DNA from: Epiperipatus broadwayi
Lineage: Eukaryota > Onychophora > Udeonychophora > Euonychophora > Peripatidae
Reading direction: 5' to 3'
DNA: 64,000 nucleotides
Assembly: GCA_028023455.1 (NCBI GenBank)
Contig: JAQFVV010000012.1
Span: forward strand, 9,276,499 to 9,340,498
Shown here piece after piece: positions 10,104 to 24,026 of the stretch. The first letter of the stretch is position 1. Every line of letters begins with the position of its first letter. A program made the position numbers and the translations under genes. The notes beneath the pieces were generated by a model. That model ran no database searches. It was given only the letters and a program-made list of their open reading frames with translations, and was not told the origin of the DNA.

Positions 10104-12740
10104 ACAAGTTCCATGTATAATGTAGATAAATGTATATACATATAAATTCACAACTGCTTTCTTCAAACGTTTGAAGATTTATTTAAAAACCATTTATCTA
10201 TAAATTACTATTAATATTAATTCCGAAATTAGATTACTATCGACTATTAATGAAATTTCATATAGCTATTTAGTAACTTCCCCCAAATAAACATATTGAA
10301 TGAATCACATACAAATAGAATTAAAAGCTTTTCATATTTCAAATAAAAGTGAATGATGTATATCACTTAAAAACATATTAACATAACATAGCATGCCTTA
10401 AGCATTATTTTCTCTCACCTGCTTTTTCAATCTATAACCGACACAAAAATAACACATTAATGGTAAAAGACATTTTGACCAGAGAATGCTAGAGGAACTT
10501 TAGGAAATCAAGAGATGACTCAAATCATTAGCATGATCAAAATATATAGTTTTTAGAATGAATTTGGAAATGAGGTTTAGTTGAAAAAATATTTTATTAA
10601 AAAAAATAAACTTATATAAATATCAGAATACAAAATACTAATTACCATACATGTAATTAAAGGATGAAAATGTGATTTTATAAACACACCAACTAATTAT
10701 CATAGTTACTACAAGGAATGACTCAGGGCTTTAGAGGCTCATAATAATCAAGCCCCACATTAGTTCAAATAACTGAAGATAATGAAAATAATTAAAAGGC
10801 AGAGAAAATGAGCAGATAGAGGAAGTAAAAAAAAATATTATAGATTTTAGATAAACTGACACTTTATTCAACAAAAAAGTAGAGAATACTATTCATTAGA
10901 TATTGATGCTAGCTACTGAAGTCAACTCACTTCAGATATTTGTGTATATGTCATTACATATATAGGCTTTACTGAACAACTTTCATCAAAGTAAAGAACA
11001 TACAACAATACTAATCCACAGATGTAAGATACCTTTTTTGTCAATGGTGAAGGCTGCATTATATTACAACTATACTTTGATTTATGATCAATTCATCTAA
11101 CTAACCAAGGTTGATCACCCATTTACCAACTATCATATGCTTAGCTAGTTTCCTGGGGGAGAGGGGGGTCTGAACTTGCTTCAATATTTTTAATTTACTT
11201 GAAAAAAAAATCTTCAAGCTTCATTCTGAACTGTTCACCCAAGGTCATGAACTTAACAAAATAATATGTTAACCACTACACGAAGAAATTCTTAATATCC
11301 TACAAGATTTAATATTAAAAAAAAAAATTGAAAAATTTCCATCACTTCATGCACGTTCTTATTACCATCTTCCCTCAACACACTTTATTAATACTTTTTT
11401 CTTTTCCAAGTTTATCTCTAAGCCACCTTAATACTTACATATGTCATATGTTCCCCCAACTTTCTGCTCCATTAATAAAATCTTTAATTTTTCTTTCTAT
11501 TTTATATAATGTTTTTAATTTTTTTAAAACTAATATTAACAAATATTTTTCAGCATTCCTATTCTTCAAATAGCACATTTATGTCACTGACAAATACATC
11601 TGATTTGAATAAAAGTCAGATGTTGTTACAAATATTATTTTAATGTTATGCCTACATACTCTTACTTTTTTAAGAAAATATACATAACATCGTAACTTGG
11701 CATTAAAAATATACCTGTTTATTTAAATCCACTAAATAGAATTGAAATAAACTGAGAGAGTGCAAACCTCTCAAGCATTTGCCAATCAGATTGCAATACT
11801 GGGACAGAGAATTTAATAAGAAAAGAGCGGATTCCACTCCTTTCTTTACTTGTCTGTCTATATATCCAAGCCAGTCCAAAGTACTTAATCTGCCAGCGTG
11901 AATCTTAAATATCTTCACACTCAACTCACAGAGTTCTAATTATAAACATACAGCGTGAAATCTTTCGATTTACTACGCAGTAGTTTGGTTTAAAAGAAAT
12001 ATATACTACTTGGATTGCTCAGATAATATTATTTTCTATATAAAAACTTTAAAAATTTGATCTCAGAAATGCAACTATTTATATCGGTTAAAATATAGTC
12101 AATCAAAATTAAAAATAATGTAAGATTAAGGCAAATAAGGGCTATGACTCCTATTTTGTTTTTATTACATTGAAGAGAAATCGAATTGGCAATAATTAAT
12201 AAAAAATTTAAAAGAAATTATTAAAGTATGACAAAGGAGTTTATGTATTATGTCTTTTTGCTGATATTTTCTTGTGCACACAAAATAAAAAGACTTGGAG
12301 AATTATGAAAAGATAAATAAATACATAATAAAAAAAAGTTAAAAATAATAATGATAAATGGTTAAAAAAAGAATGTTTCTTTTAGATAATATAAATATGG
12401 ATCCGGTAAATAGATAAAATTAATTGAGAATCATTTTGAATAATCAAAAGAATTAATGGAATGATTGAAAAGTACGCTCGATGTAAACAAAAAAAGGGGG
12501 AGGGATAAAAAAAATTAACATTGCTTTATATAAAAATGATTAAAATAAATAATTCAATGGCTTTTATTGCTTGGGAATTCTTAAGAAGTTCAAGTTCTAA
12601 AATAATAAGATATGGATGCAATCGTTGGACCTCTGGGCTCTGGCATTCTACCATTGCAATAAACTATGCAAGCATGGGAATAATTTACTATATCACTAAA
12701 CATCACATGATCACTATCTCATACTAGCACATAATTGTTA
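10104..12740. other. A+T-rich sequence, no gene recognised
   Basis: Short reading frames occur at 11328-11573 (+) and 11703-11924 (-). Neither shows a known domain, and both have the composition expected of random A+T-rich DNA. No tRNA-like box or large repeat was found. Confidence 0.4.
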
Positions 12741-12896
12741 TTAAACAAGGCAAAACTCTCCATACAGTAACTAGTCTGGGGATATTGGATGAGTAGGCAC
12801 TAGATAGGGATTTTATGCACAAGCCTTCTGGCATCCATTGATTACTCTGGTTGGCACAGGGTGGCACTACTGTATGGAGAGTTTTGCCTTGTTTAA
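12741..12896. mobile_element. 156-bp element with 29-bp inverted ends
   Basis: The left end starts TTAAACAAGGCAAAACTCTC and the right end (12868-12896) is its reverse complement. The interior, GGCACTAGATAGGGATTTTA to GGTGGCACTACTGTATGG, recurs at 48559-48661 and 49340-49458, but those copies have only the right-hand end. Isolated ends occur at 35565-35592 and 50545-50571. The left inverted end here may therefore be a duplicated 3' end and not a true transposon terminus. Confidence 0.75.
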
Positions 12897-14940
12897 TTTA
12901 CTATATCACAAAAATAATGTTCCATATTCTAAAAAACATTCAAAGGGAAATAGGAAGATATACTCTGGATGCTGTCATAGAAATAGCAAATGAGACAAAT
13001 CAAGAAGAAATGGGCTAGTCACATTTTTACATGAGAAATCAAAAACAAAGTTGAAAAAGTTTGATAATTGCAATTTATAAATAGTAATAGAATAGTTAAA
13101 ATAGCTTTTAATTGGGCTTAAGTAAAAGACAAATAACAGAATGAATTAAAAAGGTAATATAATATGCTAAAGAAATGCACCAAGATTTTATTTCAGCTTA
13201 TCTGAACTAATTATAAAATGAATGGGTTATGAAGTTTATTTTTTGTTCTAGAAATAAAAAATTGTGACAGGAGAATAATATCATTAATAAAAAAACATAA
13301 AAAAAATGGACAGCAGATATGGAGAATCAAAATAGTTTAATTTGATTAAAAGTATGAATTATTTTATACAAACAAATGGAATAATTTGGGTTAGTTGGTT
13401 TTCAAACAGTGTAATGAAAGTATAGAAAATATTAATCATTTGATAATAGAAAATAAACACATACAAGCAGTAAAGATGCAAATAATGAAGTTATGAGTTA
13501 ATAAATATCAAACAAATGATTATACAAAAAGTACGTTTGGTTTTATGCTAGTTCTGAAGAATAATAAAAAGACTTTTGGAGATAGATTTATTAAACAGAC
13601 AAAATTGCAAAAATGAATGTTGTACAGTATAGAAAGTGAAAAAAACAAAAGATATTATGGGTAACAGATTTTTTTGGGCTTACTAGCTGAAAGATTATTG
13701 ACTTTTATAAAAAAGTCATGTTATGACATATTTCAATGTGAAAAAAAAGATAAACTAGTTAGAGAAAAAGAACTTATAAAAAAATAAATAAAAAGTAGTT
13801 CAGAATCATACAAAAATAAAAGCTATATAAATTATGAAAGAGTGTATAATAACATTAATGAGTTCATTGTTATTTGACCCAAGGAAATGATCTTTACATA
13901 TCAGAGAAAGAATGCAAAAATAAAAATTTGGAATGTAGATGCAGTTTATTTTGAAAGAGAGGTAAAAGAGGATCAAGATAAATTGTATAGAGAATAACAG
14001 AAATTTAAGATAAAGAGAGTAAATAAGAAAGAGATTTTATAATTTTTGTTTTGTTTAGGACTGTAAAATGGAACTGGGAAATAAGAGGATAGGGTAGTTG
14101 ATTTACTAAAACAGCTTTTATGAAAATGAAATAAGAGAAAAAATGAAATGAATTATAAGAAGCAGCATGTTTATTGAAATTTATAATGGTATTGGAGAAA
14201 AAGATTTGGACATACAGTTTATGCACAGAAATATCAAACTTCATTTTAAACAAAGCCATTATTATATCACAGTTCATCACACAATTTTGCAAGTAACATA
14301 TATTTTTTTTTTTATTAATTAAAACTAGTTATTGAGTCAATAAAAATATTCACTAATAAGAAATAAGCAATTAATAGAATCAACTATTTATTGAAAGCAT
14401 CTAATGAGAAACCAATTAGAACTGAAAGTCTTATTTTTCTAGTTTTAATTTCTGTATGTTTATTTACATAGGACTAACTGTCCTCAAGCAGTCATAAGCA
14501 CTACAATAATTACAAGTCAGGAATTAGATGAGTTTTATCACTCAAATTTAAAATACATATAAATAAAAAATTGAATCTACAAACTGATTGATGGAAATTG
14601 CTACAATGACATAGATACCAAAATAATAATAACTTGTATATATAAAATATCATAAAAATTATAAATAAGTATACCAGTAACAAATTAGTACAATTAGTTC
14701 AAATAGAATGTGCATATAAATGTTTTGCAAGATAAGCACAAAAACTAATGAAATCAATATATAGTGATGAATATATATGAGTCTAATTAGATCTATTAAC
14801 ATGAATATATTATAATTTTAACAGTTTTGAAAAAAAAAAAAAGAGCAAATTTCTGGATAAGTGTTTAAAAAATTCTGAAACAAAAGTCCAGTAGTAAGCT
14901 AAAATTAAAGAAAAGATTTCAATTAAACTTTAAGAAACAA
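12897..14940. other. A+T-rich sequence with possible very old retroelement traces
   Basis: No intact coding region. Around 12950-13060 the string AAATGGGCTAGTCACAT is faintly like the GHI region of RTE-type LINEs. The stretch at 13650-13735 resembles 28346-28430 at roughly two bases in three. Both suggestions are weak. Confidence 0.3.
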
Positions 14941-14946
14941 GGAAGA

Positions 14947-14948
<2 letters not shown>

Positions 14949-15009
<61 letters not shown>

Positions 15010-15040
15010 TTATTATAATAATAATAATAATAATAAAATT
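14949..15040. repeat. palindromic TTA/TAA microsatellite
   Basis: A run of TTA triplets switches to ATA/TAA triplets and then repeats the switch. The tract is self-complementary and could extrude as a hairpin. Confidence 0.95.
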
Positions 15041-15376
15041 CGATATGATTTAATATGAATTGTGGTGTTAAACAATGGATCAGATTTGATCAAATATTTA
15101 TAATGACTAATTAGTGAGATTAATATATATTAATAAATTATTAAAAAAAATATGATCAGTAATTGCCAGAGTGGAAAGCTATTAGAAACCTAATATCCTT
15201 ATTAATTTCCCACTTTTGTTTATAGATTTATTTATAGAAAAATCATGCAATATCTTTGATTTATCATCCAGTTATAGTAGTATAGATACTTAGTCCAGAT
15301 GTCTAACACCCTTTTGTGCTCTATGAATCACTGTTTGAAGAATGAAGTCTGCACTTCTTATTTATAACTAGCATGT

Positions 15377-15436
15377 AACATATTTCTGCAGTGTAATTTT
15401 TACTGGTGTAGTGAAAATTATACTACAGAAATATTA
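15377..15436. repeat. short hairpin repeat
   Basis: ATATTTCTGCAGTGTAATTT is followed, after a short loop, by its imperfect reverse complement ending ACTACAGAAATATT. It has the form of a small foldback; no family was recognised. Confidence 0.5.
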
Positions 15437-15440
15437 TTCA

Positions 15441-16790
15441 TTACTGAATAATCTCTAGTCTAAAAAATGACTAATAAAAAATATTAACATGTGACATCCT
15501 CTGTAAAATTCAATCTATCAATCTTATCTTTCATTGGCCATTTCTCCTATTTATGTGCCTGGATGATTATTTCAATTCCATAATTTTCTAATGAAGCATC
15601 ACAGACATTAAATGTATCTACATTTAATGTATGAAGTGGTTGATCTGAGAATTCAGAATTACTGTATCAAAGCTCATCATGTCACTTCCGATACTTCTAA
15701 GCAATTAACAATTTGTTTATTTTTAATGAAAGTTAATAAAGTAAAATATATATATATTAAATCAAACTATTTATTTTCTGATAACTTTAAGTACAAATTT
15801 ACCATGACCTAAAATAAAATACTTGAATGTTATGTTGCTCAGTATTTCCCAAGAATTGCAAGCGCAGGAAGTAATAGCATTGACTCACAATCCATTGGTG
15901 TGTGTAGCAATGTTATACAGTCAGTTCAAACTCCATGAAATATACATTTATTTATAACAGTCAGACAACTATACCGTGACCATATTAAACTCTAATTTAA
16001 ATTTTTTAATAAAGAAAAAAAAAATGAAATAAAAAAAAAAATACTTAAAATTATTGATATCAAATTAACGATCAAAATATTATTTAAAATTTGATTCATA
16101 AATAATTTTATTAATAATTTATGACTAAAAATTATGAGATTTATGGCTGAGTAACTTTCAAAGATAAATTTTTGCCATCTTATTTTTTTTTTTTTTTGAT
16201 AAAGTAAAGATTCGCAAATGACGTAAAACTTATATATAAAACAGATGGATAAATTCACATAACATTTTTAAGAAACATATTTTTAAATTTTATATATATA
16301 AAATTTTATGTTTTTGAAGGAACTTGATATAGAAAAAAGAAATTTAAAGTGCTAAAAATAGGATAGTTTTCACTTTCCCAATAAATAATAAGAGATCTAT
16401 TATTGTTTCTAAAGAATCTCTTGGCCAAATGCACTAAAATGAAATAATACAAAATCAATTAATCAGCATAATTATTAAGTTTGCTAATGTTTTGCTCTTT
16501 AAAAACTATAAAATTATAATAGAATCTATTCTTTGTAGAATAATAAATGTAGTTCCTGACATATAAATAATTAGTGTTTGGTTCCCAGATAAAACCAATA
16601 TGTTTATTTGATTTTCCTTGAATGGAACTATATTTCTTAATGATAATTGAGCAATTTTACTATTTAATTAAACTGGCTGAAGATTCAGAAAAACAATAGA
16701 TGATATATTGTCCTTTCCTTCTTTCAGAAATGATAATTAATAATAATGGAATGATTTATTACTCAGAAGCTCATAAAAAGTTCAAGAACT
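15441..16790. other. A+T-rich sequence, no gene recognised
   Basis: Long A and T runs near 16010-16050 and 16180-16200. Reading frames at 15612-15812 (+) and 15992-16258 (-) are low-complexity and unrecognised. Confidence 0.4.
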
Positions 16791-16793
16791 GAA

Positions 16794-16862
16794 AGCGTTG
16801 GTGGTCGAGGTCAGCACAGCTGCCTTACAAGCAGTTGTCCCAGATTAGCGGGTTCATGTATG
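16794..16862 (+). mobile_element. tRNA-derived SINE, copy 2 (3' part lost)
   Basis: GTTGGTGGTCGAGGTCAGC (A box region) and CTGCCTTACAAGCAGTTGTC match the SINE consensus, and the B box starts GCGGGTTC. It then breaks off: the CCCGGCTGATGC part is replaced by unrelated sequence. A possible short duplication, GTTCAAGAA/GTTCCAGAA, flanks it. Confidence 0.75.
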
Positions 16863-17490
16863 GACTTTATGAGTTCCAGAATCTGATAAACTACCACTGA
16901 ACTAAACAATGCAATACAGTAATACTTTCAACCTTAAGTTTTTATGAAATAAATTATTAATTATTTGAAGACAGAGAAGTGATATGAAGAAAAGCAAATG
17001 AGATCAATTAAATTTTTTAATAAAAGGATCAGTTAAAAGTAAAATTGTATAAAATGCAAGTAAGTGCCATAGTAAAGAAACCAACGATTGATATTCCACA
17101 AAACTTATTTATTAATAGCCAATAATTGGCAAAACCAAGCACAAATGAGCACAATAATAAATATTTTTGTAAGGTTGTAATATACTTCCTTAAAATCAAG
17201 CATCAACTTTAGCAGTAAACAATATGTAATTTTTACTCTGTTTTATTAAAATTTGTAATTTAAAAAATATTTCTTATAATATTCTTTACTTCACTTGAAA
17301 AGCTACCATTTTAATAATTATATTATGGATGTGTTTTTAATAAATAATATAATGTTTATTACTTAAATAGGAATAAAATGTGTTAATGTTTCAAAAAATA
17401 AACACTATTTTATTATTAATTTCATATTTTGTAATAGTATTCATGATGCAGAGTCAGAAAAAAGTAAAGCAAGAGATCACATATAGTTCT
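16863..17490. other. A+T-rich sequence, no gene recognised
   Basis: Nothing beyond A+T-rich sequence was recognised between SINE copy 2 and the inverted-repeat element at 17498. Confidence 0.4.
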
Positions 17491-17497
17491 TAAGCTA

Positions 17498-17740
17498 TAT
17501 AATTCTATAATTAAAACCACTTCTTTTCTTTTCAAAAACTTTATTTGATGTATCCACTTATTTCCAACGTTTCGACTATCTTTACTCTATAGTCATTTTC
17601 AAGGATCTAGAAAAAACATATTACATTATAAACAAACTTCACATAATAAAACCAAAAAACCCCCCAAAAAAAACAAAATAAAGTTTTTGAAAAGAAAAGA
17701 AGTGGTTTTAATTATAGAATTATATGGCTATATGTACTGT
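17498..17740. mobile_element. foldback element with central hairpin motif
   Basis: The arm beginning TATAATTCTATAATTAAAAC (about 17498-17547) is the near-exact reverse complement of about 17683-17732. The inner arm ends share TTCAAAAACTTTATTT with the left end of the segment at 57861. The unpaired interior holds the hairpin motif on the minus strand (17567-17603). It has no reading frame. A second, single copy of the arm end, TTTTTGAAAAGAAAA, follows at 17745. Confidence 0.75.
17567..17603 (-). ncRNA. hairpin motif, CTTGAAAAT variant
   Basis: On the minus strand CTTGAAAAT precedes stem GACTAT, a short loop, ATAGTC and GAAACG. The six base pairs are complete. The motif at 57961-57995 has the same flanks, with stem GACTAC/GTGGTC. 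Confidence 0.55.
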
Positions 17741-17744
17741 ATAT

Positions 17745-20700
17745 TTTTGAAAAGAAAAAAGGATTGAGTCGTGATTAGAAACAGAAGTAAATGGATTTGT
17801 TCTTAAGCTATGTAGCAAATATCACTGATCTTGGATGGCTTTTTAATTATGAACAACTTCTGCACCTATATTGTGAATGTTTTTCCCGTTATTATAGGAA
17901 TATTAAAAGAAGTATGATTCCCTCAAAGCAGTTTTAATACCATTCATAGTAATATCAAATCTTTTCTACTCATCAGCTAGCTATAAATGCAAATACTCAA
18001 TTCATAACTATTCTCTATAAATACAGTCGGATTATCTATAGATGATAATAGCATTACAAAAATTAATCATAAGCATAAAAATACAGCCTATTGTAAATAA
18101 ATAAGCATAGTCTAAATAAATTCCTAGAATCTCAAATTTCTCAATAGCATGGAAAGGAGATAGAAAGTTTAAATGACTATGTGTGCATTGGTCATCCCCC
18201 CTCCCTTTCAGATGCGACTTAATTCATAAAACTTTTTATGATCATACAATAACATTTAATTACTACCACCAGAAAGTTTGTTCACAGTTAACAGAATAAA
18301 GTCAATAACGTGAGAAACATTCGCATTGGTCTTTTATATGATAAAATAATAAATATTTGTTTCCATTTATATATATGCTGAATTATTTATCCCAGTGCAA
18401 TATAGAAGTCAGTAATAATATTATTATGTGATAACACATCATCATCATTGATAATGATTTACCATTGTTTGTTCTTCCTTAATACAATTTATTTTAATAC
18501 TTTATATATATATGGGTATATGTGTGAGTGTAATTTTTTTTTTTTTCATTTGCAAAAATTCTGCTATAGGGCAAAAACATTACCAATAAAAATATCAACT
18601 AATATTTGTTCACAAAAATAAGAAATCAGAATCTAAATGGAATTTAAACTCATTTCAGAGAACAAAATAAGTCAAATGTGAATCTGAAAAAAATTTTTAT
18701 TTTTATTTTGAAAGCCTTTTATTAAAATCACTTTTAAATGTTGTATTATGTGAAAAAAATGTAATAAAAGAGATATAATTATATGAACTATATATTAAGA
18801 AATCAACCATCAATAAAAAGTTCAGTAAAGTTTATAAGTATGGCTCTAAATATTGTGATTTAAAAAAAAATTGCATTAAGAGGGTGGCAAACACTAAATA
18901 ACTATTAATGATGATCAAATGGGTATTACTATCTTACTACTAGACATCTCAAGCTATGCAGTATATAGAAAAACGATAACAACAACAATATATATATATA
19001 TTGTAATGTGATAAAAAATGATGCCAAGGAGATGATCTATATGACCTGAATAAAACCTAGGTCAATCATGGGGCACCATTTTGTAATGAACTATTGATTA
19101 TAATATGGGATAATAATATAAAAACTTTACTACGTCTAAGGATTGAAACTTCATTCATGACAATCAGATCCAGCCTAAATGTGGAATGTCATTTTATAAA
19201 AGCCCTAAAGTTGATTTGGCACTTTGTAATAAGGACCACTTATACCTGTTCATCATCGGCTAGCATGGGGTAGCTAGTTTGTCACAATAATAATGAATTT
19301 TCTATTTCACAACCTCTCTACATTTATTCAGTCAACATTTGACATAAAGAAATGTCCACAAGATTTATATTATTTATTACAAAACAAAACAGGCATTAAC
19401 CTCTTTTATGCTGATTTTTTTATTGGCTGAGTGAGGTAAAAGTCTAAACTTTTACTTGGTCAATTCACAAACTCAACTGTCAATTCACAAACTCAAGTGT
19501 CAAAATGTATTCATCTTTTAATATTATATTCACTTTAGTTTCGTTTGTAAAAATTATATTAATAATTTGTCAGGTTATTAAAATGAATGAAAGTTTTTTC
19601 AAAAATAAATTTTTTATTTATAATTATAAAAATATTTGATAGCCAAAATGTAAAACAAATGCTACTGACCAACGAAAACATTTTGTGACGCCTGTGATTT
19701 CTTTGACAATTTTACGGTGCAGAAAAAGTAAATAATTTTTGTTAAAGTCTTAACTATTTTTTTTCTAAAATAATTTTATTTTTAGCATATTTTATCAAAA
19801 TAATTTATAATTTGTCAAAAAATACTTTTAAAATGGCCTAAAACATTCGTTTATCATTTTCGAAATGAAACAAAAGAAATCGTAATGCTTAGTTATTGAC
19901 AATCCATTTTCTTAGTTGTCGAAATTTAACAGCCAATCAGATTAAAGAAAAGACCGCCTACTTCTTTTGTTAAACCTATAATATCAGTTTTATTGATTTT
20001 TTACCTGTAAAATAATTCAAGAGAGGGCAGCATCTTACAGAACTTTTTTAACCCTTAAAAAGAACGCAAAATCTTAACCATAGTATTAAAAGTGCCCAAT
20101 TTAGAGTGATGTCAAACCGTCACGGTTTTAGCCATGACTAGCAACAAATGTGTTAATAAATAAATAGTAACTCTGTTAGAACCTGTATAAAATTATCTAG
20201 CTCAGTTATCAATCACACTAGGCAATAACAATATTTCTCATACATAATTATTTAGATTACCCATTACACTATCATAAAATATTAATAAACTTTATCAAAA
20301 TTTAATTTGTTCAGATTGTATTTAAAATGAAATAAAGCAAATGAGATCATCGTTCCAGACATCTACAAATCCATTCACAATACAAAGTAAACTGCAATAA
20401 AAAGTGAAATCATATATCATTGCCCTAAACAATGATATGTGCTTAAGATATCTATTTGGCTGATAATAGAACAAAACTAACTTTGAATCAATAACTAACT
20501 AAATTCCTACATACTTTATTCTTTTGATATTATTTATAGTAATTCAAATTTACTTTAATATTTAATGATATTCTATTTTATTTAAATAAACTAGTTTCTA
20601 AATAATTATAATTATATTTTTGGAAAACGTTTTATAAACATACACACTATTTATAATGTTTAAATAAAATAATCCTTTAGTCAAATTGATACCTATTTTA

Positions 20701-22460
20701 ATAAAACGTTAAATATAATATAAACATTTTATTCATACCCTACAGTAGACCGATACACAATTATTGCTTCACTAAAAAAATACACAGTCTAGCATATGAA
20801 AGGATATATATTCTCTATGCTTTAATGCTATGATATAAAAATAGTTTGAAAGCTAAAAGTTCCTGGATTAAAGTTTACTTTTGGTGCTTGAACATTGGTT
20901 TAGCATAGTAATAGGATAACAGACTTGAACAATAAATATTTTTAGATCAAAGTAAAACCTGTTGTTTCTGGTTTTTGAACATCATATAACCTCCCATGCA
21001 ATTAATAATTCAATTATTTTTTGTTTATGTTATATATATATATGTAAACATAGCAGCTGTTAGATTTTACTTTCCATGTGTGTGTTCTATTAAAAAAGTA
21101 ACAGAAAACGTTGAGAAAACTTGAGATCTTCAGGTAATAAAACATTGTATATTTTATCTTGATCTTCAATGACAGGAAGTTAAGTTTGTTAAGATTAATA
21201 CAAGATGATTGCTGCAAACCTTATCAGAACAGCATAGAGACACTCACTGAACCTTTAAAAAAGAGATTTTCTTCATTATTCTTCATTGAAAATTATTTTC
21301 AATAATCCATATCTTATTTTCATTTAAATAATAATAATTTGCTCATAATTTTGAAACATTAAAGATAAACATAAATTAAGAAATATTAACTTATCTTATT
21401 CACTATAGTTTCTCTTTTAAAATTCATTTTGCATAATAAGTAAATAATTGAGAGAATCAAATCACAAGCCAAACCAGCTTTGTTAATACTGTTATGTAGT
21501 TTTCAAAATTGAAACTATTTTTTTAGGTTATTTATCTTGATAATTAAAATATAATTTTCTTGATTAAATGTTAATCAAATTAGCAAATCATAATTAAATA
21601 AAAATAATTAAAAATTAATTATAATAATTCAAACTCTGATTAAAATATTTTATTAATATACATATATGACTCACATTTACAGGATATTGAATAACTGAAT
21701 GTGCTATCACTAAAGATACTATAACTATTAAAAACAATATCATTAATATCTCTGACCTATAGAAAAATTTCAAATTTCAGATAAAATTTTATAAATTATA
21801 TAATATTAATAGTTTGGAGACAATTCAGTTTATGAGATTCATAAGACAGTAGATATTCTAGTAAGAGCAGTTAGATATAGTAATAAAATGAATAACAACA
21901 ACAAAAGTACAATTCACCAGTAAATTTTCAATTGAGATAAAACAATATATATATAAAAAAATATAAAAATAATTAAATAATGAGAATTTTGTAAAATAGT
22001 AAGAAAACAAGTTCATAATAATGTATAAAAATATATTTATAGAAGGTTAAAAAGTTATTAAAGAGAATAAAAATCTAAAGATATCTTAGTATTGTAAGAA
22101 AAACCACTATAACAATAAAAATAATGTATAGCTATCAACAAAAACTACAAAGTAATAAAGACCAGGAAAACAAAATACCTAAATTATGAAATAATTTAAC
22201 ATACTGCACATTTTAATTGAAAAGGTGAGGTAAGAAATGAATGAAATTTATAAGAAATAAAAAAGAAAACTTCCAATAAATGACAGTATCATTATAGATA
22301 TTTTCAGAGAAGCAGATGAACAAATAGAAAAAAAATTGTTGGTAAAATTATAAAAGACGACTGGAAGAATGAAAAGGCAATAACTGATATTAAAAACAGA
22401 TTACTCTCAATAGTTGCATTTTTTTCTAGTTATAATCATTTTAATTCTCGCTTGGTTCTG
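17745..22460. other. long A+T-rich stretch without recognised genes
   Basis: No coding region with a recognisable domain. Between about 19650 and 20160 the sequence is somewhat less A+T-biased but shows no feature I can name. Small AT microsatellites occur near 18505, 18985, 21035 and 21945. Confidence 0.4.
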
Positions 22461-22469
22461 GCTGGATGA

Positions 22470-23325
22470 ATAACCATTTTACATTGAATTGTAGATTATA
22501 AAAGAGCACTTAAGACAATAAATATTTCTTCAATGACTAAATATGATATACACCCAGAATATTATCAAATTCTGGAGAGACTAATATTATTCATGTATGT
22601 CAGGATGGTTCCATTTTTCCAAACAATTTTATAACTATTTCATGGAAAATATTTGAGAATTCAAATATTAAACAAAGAGAGTATATATATATATTATCTA
22701 GATTTTGCAGGAAATAGACAACATCAGAAAATATTACAAGAACATAAAAGACTAGATATAAATAAAAAAAATTTTTAAAAAGGAGTAAATATTGATAACA
22801 ATAAATTTAAAAAAGTTAATTATAGATATTTTGGACAAATTACTGAAACAAAATGAATAAAACTCGTTATAAAATATGATTAGAATGATTTTGATTGAAA
22901 TAACTTAATATTTAAAAAATGCCTATGTACTTGAAAAGTAAAATTTTTAATGTGTGTGTTCTATCAAGATCTGAAACTTGGACATTTATAAGAACAATGC
23001 AGAGTATGAGTAGATGTACATGGGGAGATCAAAAGCAAAATACATAGATAAATAAACAAACAGTTATCACTAGTGGCAGTGTAAGAATTAGGATACTAAA
23101 ATAGCACTGGCCTCTATATGTTACTCCAGTAGATGACAATAGATAAACAAGTGAAGTCTTAAAATAGACTTTAAAAATTGCAAAAAAATATAAAAAGAGT
23201 ACACCATGTGAAATGAATGGGTAAATTAGTAAAATTTGCTAGATTGTTATGGAAAAGAAAAGCTATGAATAAAAGCAACTGGATTAAATTTGAAGTTCCT
23301 TTCATCCTAAATGGCATATAAAAAT
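22470..23325 (+). pseudogene. heavily decayed RTE-type retrotransposon copy
   Basis: The reading frame is destroyed, but base-level similarity to the better copy at 45995-47128 runs through in order. TTGTAGATTATAAAAGAGCA equals the catalytic-Asp region FVDYEKAF. TATTTTGGACAAATTACTGA equals KYLGQIINT. ATGCCTATGTACTTGAAAAG equals MPMCLKRK. TCTGAAACTTGGACA equals SETWT. TTTCATCCTAAATGG lies at the C-terminal end. Many stops and deletions mark this as an old copy, much older than the one at 45995. The upstream boundary is uncertain; weaker similarity may extend to about 22080. Confidence 0.7.
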
Positions 23326-23788
23326 GAATCTAACCAAAAAAGGAAATAAAATCCATTTTGCTATTTTTTCATATAAATTTATAATAAAACAATATAAAAT
23401 ATCAATACATAACAATGATTACAAAAAAAATATATATCTACAATTATAGAGAAAAGTTTTTTCAACACATAATTTTATGCCCTCTTCAATATAAAATGTT
23501 ATCTGTTTAAAGCATTATTGTATGATTGTATATGTCACTACACATAAAGTGATATATTAATAATTAAAACAGATGTTTCGCATTAAAGAGAGCATAAAAT
23601 TATGTACTAAAAACATCTTTGCTATATCATTATAAATATATATTTTTTGTAATCACTGTTATATATATATTGAACTATTTCCATCATCTAATATTAGCTA
23701 TTGAATGCTTTTAGAAAAATTAACTTTATTTAATTTTTCAAATTACTTTCAACTTTTAGTAATAGTACACAAGTTAGTACATGCACAA

Positions 23789-23822
23789 CTTTCAAAAGGT
23801 ATTATTCTCCTTTTATCTTCAG
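23789..23822 (-). ncRNA. hairpin motif, copy in the inverted unit
   Basis: On the minus strand CTGAAGAT is followed by stem AAAAGG, a loop, CCTTTT and GAAAG. The stem sequence differs at several positions from the copies at 2153 and 23992, but all pairs are kept. Confidence 0.5.
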
Positions 23823-23991
23823 GTGTTGCTGGCCTGACCAATGACTACTAACATGGGAATCAAACCTGGACCCTTAGATTCTTGAATATTGAATTTTAAT
23901 GTAACAGTTATCTTAAAATTAAATATTCAAGAATCTAAGAGTCCAGGTTCAATTCCCATGCTAGTAGTGTCATTGGTCAGGCCAGCAATGC

Positions 23992-24026
23992 CTGAAGAAG
24001 AGAAGAAAATAATACTTTCTCGAAAT
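23992..24026 (+). ncRNA. hairpin motif, plus-strand unit
   Basis: CTGAAGAA, then stem GAGAAG, a loop, TTTCTC and GAAAT. Five Watson-Crick pairs and one wobble pair form. It lies 30-40 bases after the B-box-like segment, as at 2153. Confidence 0.5.

Noticed and set aside
18203-18281. Candidate terminal exon after CCCTCCCTTTCAG
   Set aside because: A good acceptor but only about 25 codons of unrecognised peptide and no partner exon.
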